Positions 4,130 to 5,488 of a stretch of 5,488 nt of DNA are shown here, piece after piece; the first letter of the stretch is position 1, and the number at the start of each line of letters is the position of its first letter. The stretch is from NCBI GenBank assembly GCA_018894995.1, contig JAHIOZ010000009.1, positions 1 through 5,488 on the forward strand, written 5' to 3'. The DNA comes from Patescibacteria group bacterium (GTDB lineage Bacteria > Patescibacteriota > Minisyncoccia > Phycocordibacterales > UBA12079). A model generated the notes under the pieces. The model worked only from the letters and a program-made list of their open reading frames with translations, was not told where the DNA came from and did no database searches. The position numbers and the translations under genes are program-made.

Positions 4130-5302
4130 TTAAGATTTAGCGTGCCTGGCAATATTTAAAAGTATGCCCGCTCCTATCAATTCAGCAACAATATGAGACC
4201 CGCCGTAACTAATAAATGGCAAGGGAATTCCGGTCAAAGGCAAAAGGCCTATCATAGAACCTATATTAACAAATCCTTGTATAACTATCCAGAAAGTGAT
4301 TCCTAAAGCAGCAAGCTGAGAAAATTTATCGTTAGCGCGTTGAGCAATCATTAAGCCAACCCACAAAAATGTTAAAAAGAGAGAAATTAAAAAAATACAG
4401 CCGATAAATCCCAATTCTTCGGCGATTATAGCAAAAGTAGAATCTGACATTGATTGGGGTAAAAACCCAAACTTTTGGCTTGATAGCCCAAGGCCGCGGC
4501 CACCCAATCCTCCAGAACCAATAGTAATAAGGGCTTGTTTCATTTGAAAACCTATCCCCATGGGATCAGTTTCAGGATGCAAAAATACAATAAGTCGAGA
4601 CATCCTGTAGGTTTCATATTTTATCAATAGGGCCAAACCCGAAACAGCGCCTATAATTATTAGAAAACTATGCCATATCGGGGTGCCGGCTGCAAAATAT
4701 ATAACCAAAGCAGTGGCTCCAATTATCCCCAAAGTGCTAACGTCTTTTTGGCAAGCGAGCGCAATCGCAACTATTGTCAAAAAAACGACAAAAGGCAGAA
4801 AAACCCGCTTAAAACCATAACGGCTTCCGGCCGATGTGTCGCTTTTGGCACCATAAGACGATTTTCTGGTTTTTAATATTCCTGTTTCTCGACTCTGACG
4901 GCCTAAGCGACCACTTAACCAACTGCTTAGATATAGAATAGAGATTATTTTAAAAAACTCTGACGGTTGAAAACCAAATAATCCTAAATCTAACCAGCGG
5001 GTTGCCCCCCAAAAACGGCTGCCAATCTGGGGCAAAAGAAGCGCAATAAAAGCTATAAGGTTGGCTAAAAGCAAAAACGGCGATATTTTTCTTATAAAAT
5101 TCAGGGGTATTAAAAAGCAGAATAATCCTAAAAGAATCCCTGGTAAAAAACCCCAAATAAGCTGATGAATTAAATAATAATTAGTTGTTTCAAATTTTTT
5201 TAAGGACGCTGGAGCTGAAATTGTGGCCAAGAAAGAGATTCCTGCGATTAAAAAAATAACTATAACAAAGAATAAACAATAATCTAAACGTTTTATCTTC
5301 AT
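4130..5302 (-). CDS. ftsW: Septal peptidoglycan glycosyltransferase FtsW
   Basis: A polytopic SEDS-family membrane enzyme that polymerises lipid II at the septum with a cognate class B PBP. At 390 aa it is normal length, with about ten hydrophobic segments from residue 8 to the end. SEDS signatures: GATRWLDLGLFGFQPSEFFK (99-118), QKDVSTLGI (185-193), GIGFQMKQALITIGSGGLGG (249-268), then GRGLGLSSQKFGFLPQ (268-283), SDSTFAIIAEELGFIG (286-301) with Asp287 at the position of the catalytic Asp, and LPLTGIPLPFISYGGSH (354-370). FtsW rather than RodA is inferred from its place between murD and murG. The cytoplasmic loop at about 130-166 is long and Ser/Arg/Lys-rich compared with the shorter loop of E. 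coli FtsW. The start overlaps the murD stop (ATGA), indicating coupled translation; the purine-rich GAGGAG is about 24 nt upstream, too far to be its ribosome site. Confidence 0.95.
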   Translation of the reverse strand: MKIKRLDYCLFFVIVIFLIAGISFLATISAPASLKKFETTNYYLIHQLIWGFLPGILLGLFCFLIPLNFIRKISPFLLLANLIAFIALLLPQIGSRFWGATRWLDLGLFGFQPSEFFKIISILYLSSWLSGRLGRQSRETGILKTRKSSYGAKSDTSAGSRYGFKRVFLPFVVFLTIVAIALACQKDVSTLGIIGATALVIYFAAGTPIWHSFLIIIGAVSGLALLIKYETYRMSRLIVFLHPETDPMGIGFQMKQALITIGSGGLGGRGLGLSSQKFGFLPQSMSDSTFAIIAEELGFIGCIFLISLFLTFLWVGLMIAQRANDKFSQLAALGITFWIVIQGFVNIGSMIGLLPLTGIPLPFISYGGSHIVAELIGAGILLNIARHAKS

Positions 5303-5488
5303 CTTAATTGTTTTACATATTTGATGAATTGTTCTCCTCTATCAAACTCGTTTTTAAAAAGATTAAAACTGGCTGCGCCTGGCGACAATAATACAATATC
5401 TCCTGTTTTTGCTATTTGAGAAGATTTTAAAACCGCTTCTTCCATAGAACTCACAGGAATAATTTCAACAGAAGATTTTAACTCTGCC
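5299..5488 (-). CDS. murD: UDP-MurNAc-L-Ala-D-Glu ligase MurD, C-terminal part
   Basis: The last 62 codons of a gene that continues beyond the right edge. The translation ends GDIVLLSPGAASFNLFKNEF, then DRGEQFIKYVKQLR and a TGA at 5301-5299. The LLSPGAASFNLFKNEFDRGEQF segment is the highly conserved MurD C-terminal motif (family consensus like LLSPACASFDQFKNFEERGEQF). MurD is the cytoplasmic ATP-dependent ligase that adds D-glutamate to UDP-MurNAc-L-Ala. The catalytic centre and the ATP-binding P-loop are outside the window. The stop overlaps the ftsW start by ATGA, as is typical in dcw clusters. Confidence 0.9.
   Translation of the reverse strand, partial: AELKSSVEIIPVSSMEEAVLKSSQIAKTGDIVLLSPGAASFNLFKNEFDRGEQFIKYVKQLR

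Noticed and set aside
4670..5156. Open frames at 4670-4876 (+) and 4950-5156 (-) inside ftsW
   Set aside because: Both are alternative frames of a conserved SEDS gene, with protein composition unlike real small proteins.

Overview
The window looks like a piece of an AT-rich bacterial genome, most likely a Candidate Phyla Radiation (Patescibacteria, Parcubacteria-like) lineage. This is inferred from the low G+C, the tightly packed or overlapping genes, the small lysine/isoleucine-rich hypothetical proteins and a divergent cell-wall cluster. It rests on pattern recognition, not on a database search.

Right part (about 1140-5488), all on the minus strand and read right to left: the 3' end of murD, then ftsW, murG, gltX and a 110-aa membrane-anchored protein of unknown function. 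The junctions are an ATGA overlap (murD/ftsW), 3 nt (ftsW/murG), 4 nt (murG/gltX) and an 8-nt overlap (gltX/110-aa gene). This is the architecture of one translationally coupled operon. MurD and MurG build the cytoplasmic peptidoglycan precursor (MurD makes UDP-MurNAc-L-Ala-D-Glu, MurG makes lipid II). FtsW polymerises lipid II at the division septum. The tRNA synthetase gltX sits where murC or another dcw gene would more usually follow murG.

Middle part (about 566-1139): a compact second minus-strand transcription unit. It has a consensus sigma70-type promoter (TTGACA, 17-nt spacer, TATAAT), a 54-nt leader, a 43-aa single-pass membrane microprotein, a 96-aa MPNIEIH... protein with a tautomerase-like N-terminus, and a strong intrinsic terminator whose loop contains the stop codon of the 96-aa gene. 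I see no terminator between the dcw-type operon and this promoter, so read-through from upstream is possible.

Left part (1-566): no convincing gene. An open frame runs in from the left edge to position 180 on the + strand and is doubtful. Positions 181-566 hold an unusual set of hairpins, G/C-rich patches, a G-quadruplex-like tract and short direct repeats. Two copies of a composite element (CCTCAAAAGGGGGT, then a hairpin, then a GGGCTTAT...GCCC hairpin) lie at about 188-265 and 447-514. A 13-bp sequence, CTCATTGTGCGAC on the minus strand, occurs both here and directly upstream of the consensus promoter. This region is the best candidate for something undescribed: a structured RNA, a leader or a repeat family. 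I cannot assign a function.
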